A DNA stretch of 64,000 bases from Streptomyces sp. Tu6071 (GCF_000213055.1 NZ_CM001165.1:6098945-6162944); one strand, 5' to 3'. Counted from the first letter of the stretch, positions 39,196 to 49,902 are shown. A program made the numbers and translations. The notes: generated from the sequence alone by a model not told the origin.

Positions 39196-40523
39196 GAGGC
39201 GGTGCCGTCCTTTCCCGCGCCCGCGGGGGGCGCGGTGGTCTTCTCTCGGAAGGGGGTCTGCGCGGCCTCACGGAGCGGACCGCGCGCGGGCTCCCCGTGC
39301 CGGGCCGTCGCGAGGGCGTCGAGCCGTGCGGCGAGCGCGAGGAGGTCGGTGCCCGCGAGGCGGGGCACGGCGCAGCCGCTGAGCCACCGGCAGGCCGCGC
39401 GCCACGGGGCGGGCACGACGGCGCCGAGCGCCCCGGTGAGCGCGCCGGTCAGCGCGGGCGCCGAGTCGGCGACGCGGGCCAGGCAGGCGGCGGCGGGGAG
39501 GGCGGCGTCGAGACGGCCGCGCGCGGCGAGCGTGAGCGCGAGCGCGACGGGCACGGTCTCGGCGGCGGCGACCCCGTAGCTGTAGACGTGGTCGACGATC
39601 TCGTGCTCCAGGAGGGGGACGAGCGCGAAGGCGGCGGCGCCCGCCTCGCCGCCGGGCTCGTCCCTCCCGCCGTCGTCGCCCTCGCCCAGGACCCGGCGCG
39701 CGTGCGCGACCGCCTCGCGCGCGGCCCGCCCGATCGCCGTGCCAGGGGGCAGCTCGGCGAGCGCCGCGCCGACCGCCCCCTCCGCGTCCGCGCCGCCGAG
39801 TCCCGCCGCGACCGCCGCCGCGACGGCGCGCGCGCCGAGCACGCCGTCCCCGTCCTGCGTGTAGCGGGCGTCGTACTCGGCGAGCGCGGCGGCAGTGGCT
39901 GGTGCGCCGGGGTGCCGTGTCGCGAGGACGGCGGCGCGCACGCACGCCGCGTCGTCGAAGTAGTGCGGGTTGTCGTGCCCGCAGGCCGGGGGCGCGAGCC
40001 CGGCGGCGAGGTTGGCGAGCGAGGTGCGCACCGAGATCCGGGCGCGGAAGGCGGGGGGCGGCTCGGCGGGCGCCCCGGACGCCGGGTCGGCGGGCGTCTC
40101 GGCCGCCGCTTCGGCGGGCGGCGCGGTGAGCTGGGCCGCGAGCGTTGTCCAGTGCCGGTCGAGTGCCGCGCGCACCGCGTCCTCGGCGGGTGTCGCGGCG
40201 TCGAGCAGCGCGTACGCGGTCAGCGCCGCCCACTCCGCGTCGTCCGAGGGCCCGAGCCGCAGCGGCCCCGGGGCCTGGTTGAGCGCCACGGGCACCGGGA
40301 GCGTCGTCACCCCGCCCTGCTCGGCGAAGAGGTCGAGTTCGCGCGCGAGCCGCCGCGTCCAGGCGGGCATCCCGTGCGCCCGGTGCCGTCCGGCGGGCCA
40401 GCCCGCCGCGTCCCCGGCGGCGATCCCGAGCAGCACGCGGGCGGCGGGGGAGCGCGGGTCGTCGGCGGGGTGCGCGCGGGCGGGCGTGACGGGAACGGTC
40501 GCGGACTCTGCGGGGGCGCTCAT
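39192..40523 (-). CDS. ADP-ribosylglycohydrolase family protein, 443 aa (paralogue 3, degenerate site)
   Basis: Recognisable fold: ARVLLGIAAGDAAGWPAGR, LGPSDDAEWAALTAYAL (first metal site SDDA), and a long Ala/Pro-rich insertion (about 130-160). In the second metal region, ARVADSAPALTGALTGALGA, the usual G-R-D-x-D-[ST] is replaced by R-V-A-D-S, so the first Asp is lost. May be catalytically altered or a non-enzymatic partner. ATG 40523 overlaps the 40520 stop. Confidence 0.83.
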   Translation of the reverse strand: MSAPAESATVPVTPARAHPADDPRSPAARVLLGIAAGDAAGWPAGRHRAHGMPAWTRRLARELDLFAEQGGVTTLPVPVALNQAPGPLRLGPSDDAEWAALTAYALLDAATPAEDAVRAALDRHWTTLAAQLTAPPAEAAAETPADPASGAPAEPPPAFRARISVRTSLANLAAGLAPPACGHDNPHYFDDAACVRAAVLATRHPGAPATAAALAEYDARYTQDGDGVLGARAVAAAVAAGLGGADAEGAVGAALAELPPGTAIGRAAREAVAHARRVLGEGDDGGRDEPGGEAGAAAFALVPLLEHEIVDHVYSYGVAAAETVPVALALTLAARGRLDAALPAAACLARVADSAPALTGALTGALGAVVPAPWRAACRWLSGCAVPRLAGTDLLALAARLDALATARHGEPARGPLREAAQTPFREKTTAPPAGAGKDGTAS

Positions 40524-41775
40524 GGGGTGGCTCCGGAGGAGGGCGGGAAGGGGACGGAAGGTCCTCCGGCCGGGGGCGCGGCGGCGGGGTCCGGCAGGGC
40601 ACGGCCGGGTGCGGCGGCGCTCCCGGGACCGTCCCCGGCCGCCCGCTCCCGGTGGGGCGCGGCGGCGGGGAAGCGGGCGCGGTCCGGCCTGTGACCAGCG
40701 GGTCCGCGGGACGCCGGGCCCGGTCGAGCGGGTCGGCGGTGTGCGGGCCCCGCACGGGCGGGGCGGCGGTGTGCGGGGTGTCGCGCGGGTCGGCGGCGTG
40801 TCCGGCCCGGACGAGCTGGTCGGCCAGGTCGAGTACGTGGCGGCCCGCCATCGCCGGGAGGCAGGAGCCGCGCGCGGGCCCGATGCGCCCCGCCCACTCC
40901 GGGGGGATCGCCTCGACGCCGCCCGCCGCGCCCGCGAGCGCGCCCGCGATCGCGGCGGTCGTGTCGGCGTCGCGGCCCATGTTCACCGCGGCGAGCACCG
41001 CCGTGCGGAACACGCCGCCCGCGAGCGCGTACGCGCCGAGCGCGAGACCCACCGCCTCCGGCGCGAGATCCGTCCACGGGTACGCGCGCACCACGACGGC
41101 GGCGCGCAGCGCCCGTTCCCCCTCGCGCGCCGCCACGAGGGCGCGGCGCAGGGAGCGGTACGTCCACGAATCGGCCGGTACGGAGGCGAGCGCCGCCTCG
41201 GTCACCTCGCCGGGCCCCGCGCCCGTCATGGCCACGGCGACCGCGGCGGCGACGGCCTGGCCGCCGTGGATGCCCTCGCCCTCGTGGCTCACCGCGCCGT
41301 CCACCGCGACGAGCCGCGCCGCCTCGGCCGGGTCGCCCGCCGCGTACACGCCGAACGGCGCGGCCCGCATCGCGAGGCCGTCGCTCCACGGGTGCCGGTG
41401 CTGCGCGCTCGCGGGGGCGCCGAGCCCGCGCCGCAGGTTCTCCACCGTGCCGCGCTCGCTGAACCCGGCCCCGCGGAAGGCGCCCTCGTCGATGTCGGTG
41501 AGCCACTCGCGCCACGCGGCCTCCGCGTGCGCCACGGTGAGCCCGGCCCCGTGCCGCACGAGCAGCAGGCCGGAGAAGAGGGCGTACTCGGTGTCGTCCG
41601 TGCCCGCGGGCCGCTCCGCCACGTACCCCGTGATCCGCCCCCAGCGCCGCCGGATCTCGCTCGGCTTGAGGTTCTCGGCGGGCGCGCCGAGCGCGTCCCC
41701 GACCGCGAGCCCGAGCAGCGCGCCCCGCGCCCGTGCCTCCACCCCGGCCGGTGCCGTGCTCACCGTGGTGGCCAT
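40520..41775 (-). CDS. ADP-ribosylglycohydrolase family protein, ~418 aa (paralogue 4, probable frameshift near 3' end)
   Basis: ATG 41775 has GAGGAGG 6 bases upstream. Intact sites: ARGALLGLAVGDALGAPAEN, GTDDTEYALFSGLLLV, VNMGRDADTTAAIAGALAGA. After the domain (about residue 305) the frame does not stop: it would run on through the next gene to 39268. A different frame ends in TGA at 40520-40522, exactly in the ATGA overlap with the next gene. The span 40520-41775 is not divisible by three, so one base is probably inserted or lost within about 40530-40850. First gene of the operon. Confidence 0.75.
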
Positions 41776-42255
41776 CGTGTGCCTCCTCGGGCGACCTGCG
41801 GCGGGACCCTCGTTCCGCCCTCCGTCCGCTGATCCTGCGCCATCCCCCGCGCTGTTCGGACGACGTTCGAGGCGAAGGAGGACGGCTGCGGGAGGGGAAT
41901 CACTCGTTCGGCGGTCGCGGGAGCAGGGGGCCGCAGGAGGCGGGCGCACGGCCCGGCGGTGTGCGCCCTCCCCGCGCCTCCCACGTGCCGGGCGACCCCA
42001 CGACGTCGGGGGGTGCCGCCCGCTCTCGCGGGTCGTTCGCCCGACGTCGCCCCCTCTCCCACGTCCCCTCGCCGCGTGCGCCGCCCCGACGCCGTCCCGG
42101 CACACCCGCACGCGCCGCCGTCCCGCCCCGGGAAAGGCCCGGAGCGGCCGGGCCCGCCCCGGTAAGTACGGCCTTCCTTGCTGGCAGTCGCCGTTTTTCG
42201 CGCGTACTTTCGAGCGTCCCGCTCCACTCGTTCGACCCGCGAAGGACCCCCGGGC
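41776..42255. other. Divergent intergenic region, 480 bases
   Basis: Separates the ADP-ribosylglycohydrolase operon from the VIT gene and should hold both promoters. The ribosome site of the operon is at 41781-41787. A small hairpin GGCCCGG/CCGGGCC lies at 42136-42154. The 42170-42210 stretch is relatively T-rich (TTGCTG at 42178, TACTTT at 42205) but the spacing is not that of a good promoter. No gene recognised. Confidence 0.5.
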
Positions 42256-43044
42256 ATGACGCCGCTCGACACCACCACCCCGCCCCAGCCCGACCCCGCC
42301 GTCCCCCTCGCCGCCGCCCCCGAGGACGGCGCCTCCGCCGCAGCGCCGCACGTGCCGCCGCACCCCCACCACCGCGACGTCAACGGGGGCTGGCTGCGGC
42401 CCGCCGTGTTCGGGGCCATGGACGGGCTCGTGTCGAACCTCGCGCTCATGAGCGGTGTCGCCGGTGGGTCCGTCGCGCCGCACACCGTCGTGCTGACCGG
42501 GCTCGCCGGGCTCGCGGCCGGGGCGTTCTCGATGGCGGCGGGGGAGTACACCTCGGTCGCCTCGCAGCGCGAACTCGTCCTCGCCGAGTTGGAGGTCGAG
42601 CGGCGCGAGCTGCGGCGCAACCCGGAGGAGGAGCTGGCGGAGCTGGCCGCCGTCTACGAGGCGCGCGGCGTCGAGCCGCGCCTCGCCGCCGAGGTGGCCC
42701 GCCAGCTCTCGGCCGACCCCGAGCAGGCCCTGGAGGTGCACGCGCGCGAGGAGCTGGGCGTCGACCCCGAGGACCTGCCCTCGCCGCTCGTGGCCGCGGG
42801 CTCCTCGTTCGTCTCCTTCGCGCTCGGCGCGCTGCTCCCCGTCCTCCCGTACCTCCTCGGCGCGAGCGCCCTGTGGCCCGCCGTGGTGCTCGCGCTGCTC
42901 GGCCTCTTCGGCTGCGGCGCGGTCGTGGCCCGCGTGACGGCGCGCACCTGGTGGTACGGGGGGCTGCGCCAGCTCGTCCTGGGCGGTGCGGCGGCCGGTG
43001 TGACCTACCTCCTGGGCAATCTCTTCGGCGCCGCTCTAGGATGA
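42256..43044 (+). CDS. VIT1/CCC1 family metal transporter, 262 aa
   Basis: Membrane transporter of the vacuolar iron transporter family, which moves Fe2+/Mn2+. Hydrophilic His/Pro-rich start (HPHHRDVNGG), then WLRPAVFGAMDGLVSNLAL, GAFSMAAGEYTSVASQRELV (signature), a cytoplasmic Glu-rich metal-binding domain at about 105-175 (VEARELRRNPEEE..., LGVDPEDLPSPL), and membrane segments to the C-terminus. ATG 42256 with GAAGGA upstream. Confidence 0.92.
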   Translation: MTPLDTTTPPQPDPAVPLAAAPEDGASAAAPHVPPHPHHRDVNGGWLRPAVFGAMDGLVSNLALMSGVAGGSVAPHTVVLTGLAGLAAGAFSMAAGEYTSVASQRELVLAELEVERRELRRNPEEELAELAAVYEARGVEPRLAAEVARQLSADPEQALEVHAREELGVDPEDLPSPLVAAGSSFVSFALGALLPVLPYLLGASALWPAVVLALLGLFGCGAVVARVTARTWWYGGLRQLVLGGAAAGVTYLLGNLFGAALG

Positions 43045-43198
43045 GGTGACTGAGCGCCTATACGGAACTTCGCATAAGTAGTCGTTACTTGGCGGTTTCA
43101 GTCAGGCGACGGCAGGGCATGAGCCGTACGCGCCACGGGCAGCGTCGCCCGTTCCACGGCCTGCCGGGCACGACCCCCGCACCTCGCAGGCCCCCCCC

Positions 43199-43219
43199 GC
43201 CCGGCTCCGCCGGGCTTTT
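43199..43219 (+). terminator. Terminator downstream of VIT gene
   Basis: GCCCGGC (43199-43205), loop TCC, GCCGGGC (43209-43215), then TTTT. One of the few classical T-run terminators here. It lies about 155 bases after the stop; the stretch 43045-43198 shows no gene. Confidence 0.7.
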
Positions 43220-43401
43220 CAGGCCCCCGATCGCCCCCGCTCGACCAGCACCCTGATCGACGCGGCCACCAGACCGCCGCAGGCGGCCGGACCACGCCCG
43301 TGGAACGGTCGCCGTACGTGTCTCGTCGACACCCCCGCCGTACCGAAGCCGGACCGTCACCACCCCGCCCGAGCTGCGGGTTCCTCCGGGTGACTGTCCG
43401 C

Positions 43402-43444
43402 ATGGTGGAACGCAGTATCCGGTTTCCGGGATTGCTTCCATCAT
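43402..43444 (+). promoter_or_regulatory. Long imperfect hairpin upstream of gltB
   Basis: Outer stem ATGGTGGAA (43402-43410) with TTCCATCAT (43436-43444), one G-U pair; inner pairs GCAGT/ATTGC and TCCGG/CCGGG; loop TTT. About 19 pairs with two single-base bulges. 81 bases before the gltB start. Either an operator or an RNA element of the leader. Confidence 0.6.
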
Positions 43445-43460
43445 GTAACCTGCTCGAAAT
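43445..43460 (+). promoter_or_regulatory. GlnR-like box upstream of gltB
   Basis: GTAAC-CTGCTC-GAAAT matches the Streptomyces GlnR consensus gTnAc-n6-GaAAc at all but the last base. It directly abuts the hairpin and overlaps the palindrome CGAAATTTCG (43455-43464). Nitrogen control of GOGAT would fit. Binding is inferred only. Confidence 0.5.
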
Positions 43461-43525
43461 TTCGCAGAGGGCCAACGTCGTCCCTCGGCACATGTCATAT
43501 GCCACCGACGACGACGGGAGAGCCG

Positions 43526-46500
43526 ATGCGTACTCCGCGCCCGCAGTCCCCGCGGACAGCGGCCAAGGGCTCCGCGGTCACCTCGACCTCCTGGGCCCAC
43601 ATGGACGCCCGCCCTGCCGCCCAGGGACTGTACGACCCCAGCAACGAGCACGACGCCTGCGGCGTCGGCTTCGTGGCGACCCTCACCGGCGAGGCGAGCC
43701 ACACGCTCGTCGAGCAGGGCCTCACGGTGCTCAAGAACCTGGAGCACCGCGGCGCGACCGGTTCCGAGCCCGACTCCGGCGACGGCGCGGGCCTCCTCTC
43801 CCAGATCCCCGACGCCTTCCTGCGCGAGGTGGCCGGCTTCGAGCTGCCCGCCCCGGGCGCGTACGCCGTCGGCATCGCCTTCCTCCCCGACAACGAGCCC
43901 GACGAGGTCGCCGACGCCGTCGCGATCCTCGCCCGCGAGGAAGGGCTCGACGTCCTCGGCTGGCGCGAGGTCCCCGTGGCCCCCCAGCTCCTCGGCGCGG
44001 CGGCCCGCGCCACCATGCCCGTCTTCCGGCAGCTCTTCGTCGCCGACGCGGGCACGGACCCCGCCACCGGCGCACCCGCCACCGAGATCGCGCTCGACCG
44101 CCGCGCCTTCCTGCTGCGCAAGCGCGCGGAACGCGAACTCGGCGTCTACTTCCCCTCGCTCTCCGCCCGCACGATCGTGTACAAGGGCATGCTCACCACG
44201 GGGCAGCTGGAACCTTTCTTCCCCGACCTCTCGGACCGCCGCTTCGCGAGCGCCGTCGCCCTCGTCCACTCGCGCTTCTCGACGAACACCTTCCCGAGCT
44301 GGCCGCTCGCCCACCCGTACCGCTTCATCGCGCACAACGGCGAGATCAACACCGTCAAGGGCAACCGCAACTGGATGCGCGCCCGCGAGTCGCAGCTCGC
44401 CTCCGAGCTCTTCCCCGGCGAGTCCCTGGAGCGGATCTTCCCGATCTGCACCCCCGACGCCTCCGACTCCGCGTCCTTCGACGAGGTCCTCGAACTCCTC
44501 CACCTCGGTGGCCGCTCGCTCCCGCACAGCGTGCTCATGATGATCCCCGAGGCATGGGAGAACCACGCCTCGATGGACCCGGCACGGCGCGCCTTCTACG
44601 AGTACCACTCGGCGCTCATGGAGCCCTGGGACGGCCCCGCCGCCGTCGCCTTCACCGACGGCGTCCAGATCGGCGCCGTCCTCGACCGCAACGGCCTGCG
44701 CCCCGGCCGCTACTGGGTCACCGACGACGGCCTCGTCGTGCTCGGCTCCGAGGTCGGCGTCCTCGACATCGACCCCGCCAAGGTCGTCCGCAAGGGCCGC
44801 CTCCAGCCGGGCCGCATGTTCCTCGTGGACACCGCCGAGCACCGCATCATCGAGGACGACGAGGTCAAGGCCGCGCTCGCCGCCGAGCACCCCTACGAGG
44901 AGTGGGTCGAGGCCGGCGAGATCGAGCTGCCCGACCTGCCCGAGCGCGAGCACGTCGTGCACACGCACGCCTCCGTCACCCGCCGCCAGCAGACCTTCGG
45001 CTACACCGAGGAGGAGCTGCGCGTCCTCATCGCGCCCATGGCCAAGGCCGGGGCCGAGCCGATCGGCTCCATGGGCACGGACTCGCCGATCGCCGCGCTC
45101 TCCGCCCGCCCCCGGCTCCTCTTCGACTACTTCACGCAGCTCTTCGCGCAGGTCACCAACCCGCCGCTGGACGCGATCCGCGAGGAACTGGTCACCTCGC
45201 TGCGCTCCGTGCTCGGCCCCCAGGGCAACCTCCTGGAGCCCACCGCGGCCTCCTGTCGCGGCGTGACCCTGCCCTTCCCGGTGATCGACAACGACGAGCT
45301 GGCCAAGCTCATCCACATCAACGCCGACGGCGACCTCCCCGGTATGAAGGCCGTCACCCTCTCCGGCCTCTACCGCGTCTCCGGCGGCGGCGCCTCGCTC
45401 GCCGCGCGCATCGAGGAGATCCGCGCCGAGACGGACGCCGCGATCGAGGCGGGCGCGCGCCTCATCGTGCTCTCCGACCGCCACTCCGACGCCGAGCACG
45501 CCCCGATCCCCTCGCTGCTGCTCACCGCGGCCGTCCACCACCACCTCATCAAGACCAAGCAGCGCTCCGAGGTCGGCCTGCTCGTCGAGGCCGGGGACGT
45601 CCGCGAGGTCCACCACGTGGCCCTCCTCATCGGCTACGGCGCCGCCGCCGTCAACCCCTACCTCGCCATGGAGTCCGTCGAGGACCTCGTGCGCGCCGGG
45701 ACCTTCCTCCCCGACACCGAGGTCGAGCAGGGCATCCGCAACCTCATCAAGGCGCTCGGCAAGGGCGTCCTGAAGGTCATGTCGAAGATGGGCATCTCGA
45801 CCGTCGCCTCCTACCGGGGCGCACAGGTCTTCGAGGCCGTCGGCCTCGCCGCCGACTTCGTCGACACCTACTTCTCCGGCACCACCTCCAAGATCGGCGG
45901 CATCGGCATCGACGTCGTCGCCGAGGAGGTCGCCGCCCGCCACGCCAAGGCGTACCCGCCCACCGGCATCCCCTCCGCGCACCGCGCCCTGGAGATCGGC
46001 GGCGAGTACCAGTGGCGCCGCGAGGGCGAACCGCACCTCTTCGACCCCGAGACGGTCTTCCGCCTCCAGCACGCCACGCGCAGCCGCCGCTACGACATCT
46101 TCCAGAAGTACACGGAGCGCGTGAACGAGCAGTCCGAGCGGCTCATGACGCTGCGCGGCCTCTTCCACTTCAGCACCGGGCGCACCCCCGTCCCGCTCGA
46201 CGAGGTCGAGCCGGTCTCCGAGATCGTCAAGCGCTTCTCGACCGGCGCCATGTCGTACGGCTCCATCTCCAAGGAGGCGCACGAGAACCTCGCCATCGCG
46301 ATGAACCAGCTCGGCGGCAAGTCGAACACCGGTGAGGGCGGCGAGGACGCCGACCGGCTCTACGACCCCGCGCGCCGCTCCGCGATCAAGCAGGTCGCCT
46401 CCGGGCGCTTCGGCGTCACGAGCGAGTACCTCGTCAACGCCGACGACATCCAGATCAAGATGGCCCAGGGCGCCAAGCCCGGCGAGGGCGGTCAGCTCCC

Positions 46501-48163
46501 GGGCCACAAGGTCTACCCGTGGGTCGCCACCACCCGGCACTCCACGCCCGGCGTCGGCCTCATCTCGCCGCCCCCGCACCACGACATCTACTCCATCGAG
46601 GACCTCGCCCAGCTCATCCACGACCTGAAGAACGCCAACCCCAGGGCGCGCGTCCACGTCAAGCTGGTCTCCGAGGTCGGCGTCGGCACCGTCGCCGCCG
46701 GTGTCTCCAAGGCCCACGCGGACGTCGTCCTCGTCTCCGGCCACGACGGCGGCACGGGGGCGTCCCCCCTCACGTCGCTCAAGCACGCGGGCGGCCCCTG
46801 GGAACTCGGCCTCGCCGAGACCCAGCAGACCCTGCTCCTCAACGGGCTGCGCGACCGCATCGTCGTGCAGACCGACGGACAGCTCAAGACGGGCCGCGAC
46901 GTCGTCATCGCCGCGCTCCTCGGCGCCGAGGAGTACGGTTTCGCGACCGCCCCGCTCGTCGTCTCCGGCTGCGTCATGATGCGCGTCTGCCACCTCGACA
47001 CCTGCCCCGTCGGCATCGCCACGCAGAACCCCGTCCTGCGCGAGCGCTTCGCGGGCAAGCCCGAGTTCGTCGTCAACTTCTTCGAGTTCATCGCCGAGGA
47101 GGTCCGCGAGCTCCTCGCCGAGCTGGGCTTCCGCAGCCTGGATGAGGCCATCGGCCACGCCGAGTACCTCGACACGACCCGCGCGGTGAACCACTGGAAG
47201 GCGCAGGGCCTCGACCTCGCCCCGCTCTTCCACGTCCCCGAGCTGCCCGAGGGCACCGCCCGCCGCCAGGTCACCGAGCAGGACCACGGCCTCGCCAAGG
47301 CGCTCGACAACGAGCTGATCAAGCTCGCCGCCGACGCCCTCGCCGCCTCCTCGCCCGAAGCGGCCCCGCCGGTCCGCGGCCAGCTCGCGATCCGCAACAT
47401 CAACCGCACCGTCGGCACGATGCTCGGCCACGAGGTCACCCGCCGCTTCGGCGGCGCGGGACTGCCCGACGACACCATCGACATCACCTTCACCGGTTCC
47501 GCGGGCCAGTCCTTCGGCGCCTTCCTCCCGCACGGCGTCACGCTGCGCCTGGAGGGCGACGCCAACGACTACGTCGGCAAGGGCCTCTCCGGCGGCCGGG
47601 TCGTCGTCCGCCCCGACCGGGGCGCCGACCACCTCGCCGAGTACTCCACGATCGCGGGCAACACGATCGCCTACGGCGCGACCGGCGGCGAGCTGTTCCT
47701 GCGCGGCCGTTCCGGCGAGCGCTTCTGCGTGCGCAACTCGGGCGCCACCGTCGTCTCCGAGGGCGTCGGCGACCACGGCTGCGAGTACATGACCGGGGGC
47801 CGCGCCCTCGTCCTCGGCGCGACCGGGCGCAACTTCGCGGCCGGGATGTCCGGTGGCATCGCGTACGTCATCGACCTCGACCGGGACAACGTCAACGGCG
47901 AGTCCCTCGCCTCCGTCACCGACGTGCTCGACGAGGCCGACACCGCGTGGCTGCACGAGACCGTGCGCCGCCACCAGGAGGAGACCGGCTCCACCGTCGC
48001 CGCCAAGCTCCTCGCCGACTGGGACAGCGCCGTCCACCGCTTCAGCAAGATCATTCCCCGTACGTACCAGGCCGTGCTCGCCGCCAAGGACGCCGCCGAG
48101 CGGGCCGGGCTCTCGGAGAACGAGACCCAGGACAAGATGATGGAGGCGGCGACCAATGGCTGA
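43526..48163 (+). CDS. gltB: Glutamate synthase (NADPH) large subunit, 1545 aa
   Basis: Makes two glutamates from glutamine and 2-oxoglutarate. Domains: an N-terminal propeptide of about 44 residues, Ntn glutaminase with nucleophile C45 (EHDACGVGF), a central domain, the FMN-binding synthase barrel ([26 protein letters not shown]), a [3Fe-4S] site C-x5-C-x4-C in [20 protein letters not shown], and the C-terminal GXGXG beta-helix. ATG 43526 chosen for GGGAG 5 bases upstream; ATG 43499 is the alternative. Overlaps gltD by 8 bases. Confidence 0.97.
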   Translation: MRTPRPQSPRTAAKGSAVTSTSWAHMDARPAAQGLYDPSNEHDACGVGFVATLTGEASHTLVEQGLTVLKNLEHRGATGSEPDSGDGAGLLSQIPDAFLREVAGFELPAPGAYAVGIAFLPDNEPDEVADAVAILAREEGLDVLGWREVPVAPQLLGAAARATMPVFRQLFVADAGTDPATGAPATEIALDRRAFLLRKRAERELGVYFPSLSARTIVYKGMLTTGQLEPFFPDLSDRRFASAVALVHSRFSTNTFPSWPLAHPYRFIAHNGEINTVKGNRNWMRARESQLASELFPGESLERIFPICTPDASDSASFDEVLELLHLGGRSLPHSVLMMIPEAWENHASMDPARRAFYEYHSALMEPWDGPAAVAFTDGVQIGAVLDRNGLRPGRYWVTDDGLVVLGSEVGVLDIDPAKVVRKGRLQPGRMFLVDTAEHRIIEDDEVKAALAAEHPYEEWVEAGEIELPDLPEREHVVHTHASVTRRQQTFGYTEEELRVLIAPMAKAGAEPIGSMGTDSPIAALSARPRLLFDYFTQLFAQVTNPPLDAIREELVTSLRSVLGPQGNLLEPTAASCRGVTLPFPVIDNDELAKLIHINADGDLPGMKAVTLSGLYRVSGGGASLAARIEEIRAETDAAIEAGARLIVLSDRHSDAEHAPIPSLLLTAAVHHHLIKTKQRSEVGLLVEAGDVREVHHVALLIGYGAAAVNPYLAMESVEDLVRAGTFLPDTEVEQGIRNLIKALGKGVLKVMSKMGISTVASYRGAQVFEAVGLAADFVDTYFSGTTSKIGGIGIDVVAEEVAARHAKAYPPTGIPSAHRALEIGGEYQWRREGEPHLFDPETVFRLQHATRSRRYDIFQKYTERVNEQSERLMTLRGLFHFSTGRTPVPLDEVEPVSEIVKRFSTGAMSYGSISKEAHENLAIAMNQLGGKSNTGEGGEDADRLYDPARRSAIKQVASGRFGVTSEYLVNADDIQIKMAQGAKPGEGGQLPGHKVYPWVATTRHSTPGVGLISPPPHHDIYSIEDLAQLIHDLKNANPRARVHVKLVSEVGVGTVAAGVSKAHADVVLVSGHDGGTGASPLTSLKHAGGPWELGLAETQQTLLLNGLRDRIVVQTDGQLKTGRDVVIAALLGAEEYGFATAPLVVSGCVMMRVCHLDTCPVGIATQNPVLRERFAGKPEFVVNFFEFIAEEVRELLAELGFRSLDEAIGHAEYLDTTRAVNHWKAQGLDLAPLFHVPELPEGTARRQVTEQDHGLAKALDNELIKLAADALAASSPEAAPPVRGQLAIRNINRTVGTMLGHEVTRRFGGAGLPDDTIDITFTGSAGQSFGAFLPHGVTLRLEGDANDYVGKGLSGGRVVVRPDRGADHLAEYSTIAGNTIAYGATGGELFLRGRSGERFCVRNSGATVVSEGVGDHGCEYMTGGRALVLGATGRNFAAGMSGGIAYVIDLDRDNVNGESLASVTDVLDEADTAWLHETVRRHQEETGSTVAAKLLADWDSAVHRFSKIIPRTYQAVLAAKDAAERAGLSENETQDKMMEAATNG

Positions 48164-49619
48164 CCCCAAGGGCTTTCTCACCCACGGGCGCGAGGTCGCC
48201 CGCACCCGTCCCGTCGCCGAGCGCGTCCAGGACTGGAACGAGGTCTACGTCCCCGGCTCCCTGCTGCCGATCGTCTCGACGCAGGCCGGCCGCTGCATGG
48301 ACTGCGGCATCCCCTTCTGCCACCAGGGCTGCCCGCTCGGCAACCTCATCCCCGAGTGGAACGACTACGCCTACCGCGAGGACTGGTCCGCCGCGGCCGA
48401 GCGCCTCCACGCGACGAACAACTTCCCCGAGTTCACCGGGCGGCTCTGCCCCGCCCCGTGCGAGTCGGCGTGCGTCCTCGGCATCAACCAGCAGCCGGTG
48501 ACGATCAAGAACGTCGAGGTCTCCATCATCGACAAGGCGTGGGACACCGGCGACGTCGCGCCGAGCATCCCCGAGCGCCTCTCCGGGAAGACCGTCGCCG
48601 TCATCGGCTCGGGCCCCGCCGGACTCGCCGCCGCCCAGCAGCTCACCCGCGCCGGGCACACCGTCGCCGTCTACGAGCGCGCCGACCGCATCGGCGGGCT
48701 CCTGCGCTACGGCATCCCCGAGTTCAAGATGGAGAAGCGGCACATCAACCGCCGCATCGAGCAGATGCGCGCGGAGGGCACCAAGTTCCGCACCGGCGTC
48801 GAGGTCGGCCGCGACCTCGACGCGGCGAAGCTGCGCCGCCGCTACGACGCCGTCGTCATCGCCGCGGGCGCCACCGTCTCGCGCGACCTGCCCGTCCCCG
48901 GGCGCGACCTCAAGGGCATCCACTACGCGATGGAGTACCTGCCCCTGTCCAACAAGGTGCAGGAGGGCGACTTCGTCGCCTCGCCGATCTCGGCCGAGGG
49001 CAAGCACGTCGTCGTGATCGGCGGCGGCGACACGGGCGCCGACTGCGTCGGCACCGCCCACCGCCAGGGCGCGGCCTCGGTCACGCAGCTGGAGATCATG
49101 CCGCAGCCCGGCGCCGACCGGAACCCGCTCTCGCAGCCCTGGCCGACCTTCCCCATGCTCTACAAGGTCACCTCCGCGCACGAGGAGGGCGGCGAGCGGA
49201 TCTACTCCGCCGGCACCACCCACTTCGAGGGCGACGAGGACGGCAACGTGCGGTTCCTGCACCTCGCCGAGGTCGAGTTCGTCGACGGCAAGCTCACCCA
49301 GAAGCCCGGCACCGAGCGGAGGATCCCCGCCGAACTCGTCACCCTCGCGATGGGCTTCACCGGCACCGACCAGTCCAACGGCCTCGTCGAGCAGTTCGGC
49401 CTCGACCTCGACGCGCGCGGCAACATCGCCCGCGACGAGCACTTCGCGACCAACGTCCCCGGCGTCTTCGTCGCCGGCGACGCCGGTCGCGGCCAGTCCC
49501 TCATCGTCTGGGCCATCGCCGAGGGCCGCTCCGCGGCGCGCGGCGTGGACAGCTACCTCACCGGGGCCAGCTCCCTGCCCGCCCCGATCCGCCCCACGGA
49601 CCGCTCCCTCACGGTCTGA
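48156..49619 (+). CDS. gltD: Glutamate synthase small subunit, 487 aa
   Basis: FAD/NADPH reductase subunit that feeds electrons to GltB. N-terminal cysteine clusters for [4Fe-4S] ([32 protein letters not shown]), FAD motif [22 protein letters not shown] motif [16 protein letters not shown], and [19 protein letters not shown] at the end. Normal length. ATG 48156 lies inside the gltB stop overlap (ATGGCTGA). Confidence 0.97.
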   Translation: MADPKGFLTHGREVARTRPVAERVQDWNEVYVPGSLLPIVSTQAGRCMDCGIPFCHQGCPLGNLIPEWNDYAYREDWSAAAERLHATNNFPEFTGRLCPAPCESACVLGINQQPVTIKNVEVSIIDKAWDTGDVAPSIPERLSGKTVAVIGSGPAGLAAAQQLTRAGHTVAVYERADRIGGLLRYGIPEFKMEKRHINRRIEQMRAEGTKFRTGVEVGRDLDAAKLRRRYDAVVIAAGATVSRDLPVPGRDLKGIHYAMEYLPLSNKVQEGDFVASPISAEGKHVVVIGGGDTGADCVGTAHRQGAASVTQLEIMPQPGADRNPLSQPWPTFPMLYKVTSAHEEGGERIYSAGTTHFEGDEDGNVRFLHLAEVEFVDGKLTQKPGTERRIPAELVTLAMGFTGTDQSNGLVEQFGLDLDARGNIARDEHFATNVPGVFVAGDAGRGQSLIVWAIAEGRSAARGVDSYLTGASSLPAPIRPTDRSLTV

Positions 49620-49676
49620 CGGCCCGCCCCGCGAAGGGGCCCTCACTGTCCCGTACAAAGGCGTACGGAACTGAGC

Positions 49677-49716
49677 GCGGCGCCCGCCTCGTCCCCGACC
49701 GGACGGCGGGCGCCGC
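49677..49716. terminator. Terminator after gltD
   Basis: GCGGCGCCCGCC (49677-49688) with GGCGGGCGCCGC (49705-49716), plus inner GTCC/GGAC: a perfect 12-bp outer stem. The rest of the gltD-csp interval up to about 49860 shows nothing further. Confidence 0.85.
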
Positions 49717-49902
49717 CGCACGTCCCGCGCCCGCGCCGCCGCCCGTCTCGCGGCACCACGCCGCCGCACGTCCCGCGACCCCCGCCACGGCGCTTCCCGA
49801 GGCACCCCCGTCGTCACGCGCCCCGCCGCCGGTCCCACCCCCTGACCTGCGCCGCGACACGCCCGAGTGGCCTGACTCACGCACGGGACGGGCTGTGCGT
49901 GT

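Larger units (their letters stand above)
43045..43525. other. Gene-free region between VIT gene and gltB, 481 bases
   Basis: Holds an AT-richer patch (43058-43095, with AAGTA-GTCGT-TACTT), the VIT terminator (43199-43219) and the gltB control region (hairpin 43402-43444, GlnR-like site 43445-43460). Open frames on the minus strand here look non-coding. Confidence 0.5.

Noticed and set aside
39268..40519. Reading the first ADP-ribosylglycohydrolase through the next gene as one 835-aa protein
   Set aside because: The continuation is Arg/Pro-rich and off-frame to the well-formed next gene; a frameshift is simpler.
43098..43505. 135-residue minus-strand ORF between VIT gene and gltB
   Set aside because: It lies across the gltB control region, has Arg/Gly-rich composition and no ribosome site.
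43085..48205. 1706-residue open frame on the minus strand opposite gltB
   Set aside because: Mirror of the real gltB by codon bias; low-complexity Gly/Val/Glu/Arg product, no motif, no ribosome site.
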